A stretch of DNA of 7,515 nucleotides, taken from NCBI GenBank assembly GCA_021636625.1, contig JAJWLX010000104.1, positions 1-7,515 of the forward strand, read 5' to 3'. This DNA is from Prevotella sp. (GTDB lineage: Bacteria; Bacteroidota; Bacteroidia; Bacteroidales; Bacteroidaceae). The notes below the pieces were generated by a model, which had not been told where the DNA came from, did no database searches, and was given only the letters and a program-made list of their open reading frames with translations. Both the position numbers and the translations under genes were made by a program. Shown piece after piece: positions 5,422 through 7,515 of this stretch (position 1 is the stretch's first letter; every line of letters starts with the position of its first letter).

Positions 5422-6114
5422 CTAATTCTTATCTTCCTTGTTATCTTCCTTGTTAGCAGAAGTCTCCTTCTTCTCCCCTTTCTTCTTGTCATTACCTCCG
5501 AGCTGCTCCAGTTCCTTGCGGCAGAAGAGCAGCATGGAGATGATACCCACGCTGACGCAGGCATCGGCAAAATTGAATACAGGATCGAAGAATGTTCCCT
5601 GCTGACCACCCCAGAAAGGTACCCACTCCGGCCAGGTATAGTCGAAGAACGGGAAGCGGAACATATCTACTACCTTACCCATGAAGAAAGGTGCATAGCC
5701 ATCGCCGAACGGTACCATATAGGATACGTAATAAGGCGAGGAAGCCGTGAACATCAGACCATAGAACATCGAATCGATCATATTGCCGATGGCACCCGTA
5801 AGTACCAGGGCTACGAGGATGATGTAGAGCAGACGATGCGTACCTCGCTTGATGATGCGATAGAGATAGACGATGAGAGCGACGATGGCTACAGAGCGCA
5901 GCAGGCTGAGCCAGAACTTGCCGATAAACGACATGCCCCACGCCATACCATTGTTCTCAATGAAATCGATAAAAAACCAATCTGTAACACGAACAGACTC
6001 GCCAAGGCAAAAGTGGGTCTTGATGTACAGCTTAATCCATTGGTCGATGATAAGCAGCACAACCACCATTGCCGTGACGAGCCAGCCGATATGTAAATTC
6101 CTTTTTTTCTCCAT
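5422..6114 (-). CDS. lspA: lipoprotein signal peptidase (signal peptidase II)
   Basis: An inner-membrane aspartyl protease that cleaves prolipoprotein signal peptides before the lipidated cysteine. Four hydrophobic segments are visible (about 11-31, 64-87, 95-113 and 184-198). Conserved points are D24 (IDQWIK), N55 in ENNGMAWG, and N111/D114 in GNMID. The catalytic aspartates, placed by analogy with the Pseudomonas enzyme, are D150 (KVVDM) and D184 (FNFADA). At 230 residues it is longer than the usual 150-170. About 27 extra residues lie between GNxxD and VVD, about 15 more before NFAD, and a Lys/Glu-rich tail starts near 208. Long LspA forms are familiar in this phylum. The ATG comes right after TAATAA of the DksA-like gene, so translation is probably coupled. 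Confidence 0.95.
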   Translation of the reverse strand: MEKKRNLHIGWLVTAMVVVLLIIDQWIKLYIKTHFCLGESVRVTDWFFIDFIENNGMAWGMSFIGKFWLSLLRSVAIVALIVYLYRIIKRGTHRLLYIILVALVLTGAIGNMIDSMFYGLMFTASSPYYVSYMVPFGDGYAPFFMGKVVDMFRFPFFDYTWPEWVPFWGGQQGTFFDPVFNFADACVSVGIISMLLFCRKELEQLGGNDKKKGEKKETSANKEDNKEDKN

Positions 6115-6117
6115 TTA

Positions 6118-6501
6118 TTATTTCTTTCTAGCCTCCTTGGAAGCTACACTCAATGTGGCATGAGGTACTGCACGCAAACGCTCCTTAGGAATCAACTCGC
6201 CCGTCTCGCGGTCGATGCCATAGGTCTTGTTCTGAATGCGAACCAGCGCAGCCTCCAGACCCTTGATGAACTTCTGCTGGCGCTGAGCCATCTGGATGAT
6301 TTCCTCCTTGCTCTGTGCCTCGCTGCCCTCCTCAAGAGCCTTGTAGGTTGGTGATGTATCTACCACATCATTACTATCTGAGTGGTTGAGCTGAGCCATA
6401 CAGTCACGGTAGGTCTGCTTTGCCACCTTTAATTTCTCTTCAATGATAGCGCGGAACTCCTCGAGTTCTACATCGCTATAACGTGCCTTTTCGTTAGCCA
6501 T
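6118..6501 (-). CDS. TraR/DksA-family regulator, zinc finger lost
   Basis: A 127-residue DksA-like protein. This family enters the RNA polymerase secondary channel and modulates transcription, in E. coli together with ppGpp. An N-terminal helical hairpin (about 10-90) is followed by the C-terminal block TYGIDRETGELIPKERLRAVPHATL (93-117), which aligns with the family's zinc-finger region. The four zinc cysteines are absent: Asp97 stands where related Bacteroidota proteins, as I recall, keep one Cys, and the only cysteine is C34. D45 and D48 (NDVVDTS) may correspond to the DxxDxA tip of the coiled coil; that alignment is my inference. Regulatory function is likely, but the E. coli mechanism should not be assumed. 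It lies between ileS and lspA. Confidence 0.85.
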   Translation of the reverse strand: MANEKARYSDVELEEFRAIIEEKLKVAKQTYRDCMAQLNHSDSNDVVDTSPTYKALEEGSEAQSKEEIIQMAQRQQKFIKGLEAALVRIQNKTYGIDRETGELIPKERLRAVPHATLSVASKEARKK

Positions 6502-6549
6502 AGACGTTGTTATGTTATAAAAGTTATTATTAGACTAGAGTTTTAAGGA

Positions 6550-6608
6550 ATAGAAGTTAGAAGCGAGTAGTTTGAGAAAACTCCTAACTCCTAACTTCTA
6601 ACTCCTAA
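6550..6608. repeat. inverted clusters of a 7-base repeat between ileS and the DksA-like gene
   Basis: Four consecutive heptamers occupy 6581-6608: CTCCTAA, CTCCTAA, CTTCTAA, CTCCTAA. Two units of the inverted form (TAGAAG and TTAGAAG) lie at 6551-6563. TAGAAGTTAG (6551-6560) and CTAACTTCTA (6591-6600) are perfect 10-base inverted repeats, with AGTTT/AAACT able to pair between them. The RNA read from ileS could therefore fold just after its stop. No T tract follows, so it is not a typical terminator; attenuation, 3'-end protection or a dispersed intergenic repeat are options. Confidence 0.7.
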
Positions 6609-6613
6609 ACTAT

Positions 6614-7515
6614 TTAATTCTTCTCTACGAGAATGTTCAACTTAAAGTCATCAAACTCGGTCTCAACACCTGCGTTGTCACCGATTTCGATGCTGTCAGC
6701 CAGTACCTGACCCTTGATGTAGTCGCCGAATGACTCGATGGCGGCATTGGTGTCCTCATTAGGAGCCACAGTCACCTTGATGCGGTCGGTAATCTCCAGA
6801 CCAGTCTCCTTGCGGAGGTTCTGGATACGGTTGATCAACTCACGAGCCATACCCTCCTTCTTCAACTCAGGAGTCAACTCTACCTCAAGCGCTACGGTCA
6901 GATTGCCCTCGTTAGATACGAGCCATCCTGGGATATCCTCAGAGATAATCTCCACGTCGGCTACCTCTACCACGGCTTCCTGTCCGTCGATATTCAATGT
7001 GATGTTGCCTGCCTTCTCGAAGGCTGCAATCTGGTCCTGATCGAGTGCTGACATCTGGGCAGCAACACCCTTCATCAGCTTGCCGAACTTCTTACCCATC
7101 ACTCTGAAGTTACACTTCACCTTCTTCACGAGAATGCCCTGACCCTCAATGAAGTTAACCTCCTTCACGTTCACCTCGTTCTTCAACAGTCCGGCTACTG
7201 CCTCGATGTGTGCTTTCTGTACATCATCTACGGCAGGAATCATGATCTGCTGCAGTGGCTGGCGAACCTTGATGTTCACCTTGCGGCGCAATGCCAATAC
7301 CATAGAAGTAATCTTCTGGGCAATGGCCATACGCTCCTCCAGGTCGGCATCGATAGCAGCCTCATCGGCTACAGGGAACTTGTCGAGGTGTACGCTCTCC
7401 AGCTCGCCGCCCAAGTCGTGATACAACTCGTCAGCATAGAATGGAGCGAATGGAGCCAGAAGCTTAGCCACTGTCATCAAACAGGTATAGAGAGTCTGGT
7501 AAGCACTCAACTTAT
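6614..7515 (-). CDS. ileS: isoleucyl-tRNA synthetase, C-terminal 299 residues (cut by window edge)
   Basis: IleRS attaches isoleucine to tRNA-Ile in the cytosol. Only the end is present; the frame is open to the window edge, and the upstream start and catalytic HIGH/KMSKS motifs lie outside. The visible part begins KLSAYQTLYTCLMTVAKLLAPFAPFYADELY, the anticodon-binding helical domain of class Ia synthetases. LRRKVNIKVRQPL and the following mixed region match the long C-terminal extension (DUF5915-like) of eukaryote-like IleS2 enzymes, the usual form in Bacteroidota. IleS2 enzymes are generally insensitive to mupirocin; that is family knowledge, not shown here. It is probably the first visible gene of the leftward run. 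The stop TAA is at 6616-6614. Confidence 0.95.
   Translation of the reverse strand, partial: KLSAYQTLYTCLMTVAKLLAPFAPFYADELYHDLGGELESVHLDKFPVADEAAIDADLEERMAIAQKITSMVLALRRKVNIKVRQPLQQIMIPAVDDVQKAHIEAVAGLLKNEVNVKEVNFIEGQGILVKKVKCNFRVMGKKFGKLMKGVAAQMSALDQDQIAAFEKAGNITLNIDGQEAVVEVADVEIISEDIPGWLVSNEGNLTVALEVELTPELKKEGMARELINRIQNLRKETGLEITDRIKVTVAPNEDTNAAIESFGDYIKGQVLADSIEIGDNAGVETEFDDFKLNILVEKN

Noticed and set aside
6581..6608. Short repeat cluster as a CRISPR array
   Set aside because: The units are 7 bases and contiguous with no spacers, and no cas genes are present.

Overview
The window looks like chromosome of a gut or oral Bacteroidota species, most likely Prevotella/Segatella. The promoters are of the phylum-specific type (TTG, 19-20 bases, TAnnTTTG). 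The gene set and order are typical of the phylum: a eukaryote-like IleRS, a TraR/DksA-like regulator, LspA and a DUF4296 lipoprotein. Most starts lack a strong Shine-Dalgarno. This genus-level placement is inferred from protein and promoter style, not from a search.

Left part (1-1640): a site-specific DNA-inversion module. A truncated minus-strand gene (1-187) encodes the signal peptide and first conserved block of a DUF3575 outer-surface protein, a family often found in Bacteroidota fimbrial loci. Next to it is an AT-rich segment bounded by two inverted recombination-like sites (211-233 and 413-435). They share an identical 7-base spacer and have symmetric arms. Between them lies a textbook Bacteroidota promoter (379-408) that now points right. 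Immediately to the right is a plus-strand tyrosine recombinase (506-1537) with all catalytic residues and no arm-binding domain, preceded by its own promoter (467-497). I read this as a phase-variation switch: inverting the segment would aim the promoter at the DUF3575 gene with a leader of about 45 bases. In the orientation given, that gene is probably off or low. A strong hairpin terminator (1588-1633) ends the recombinase gene.

Right part (1672-7515): a minus-strand run of core genes, read from right to left. They are ileS (C-terminal part only), a cysteine-poor DksA-like regulator, lspA, a DUF4296 lipoprotein, a 73-residue protein of unknown function, nadC and a secreted C69 dipeptidase. 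Junctions from the DksA-like gene to the small protein are 2 to about 15 bases, and nadC to the dipeptidase is 20 bases, so much of this is probably co-transcribed. LspA and its likely client-type neighbour (a predicted lipoprotein) sit side by side. The ileS to dksA gap carries inverted clusters of a 7-base repeat, and the gap before nadC carries a 14-base tandem duplication.

The item most worth following up is the predicted invertible promoter at 211-435.
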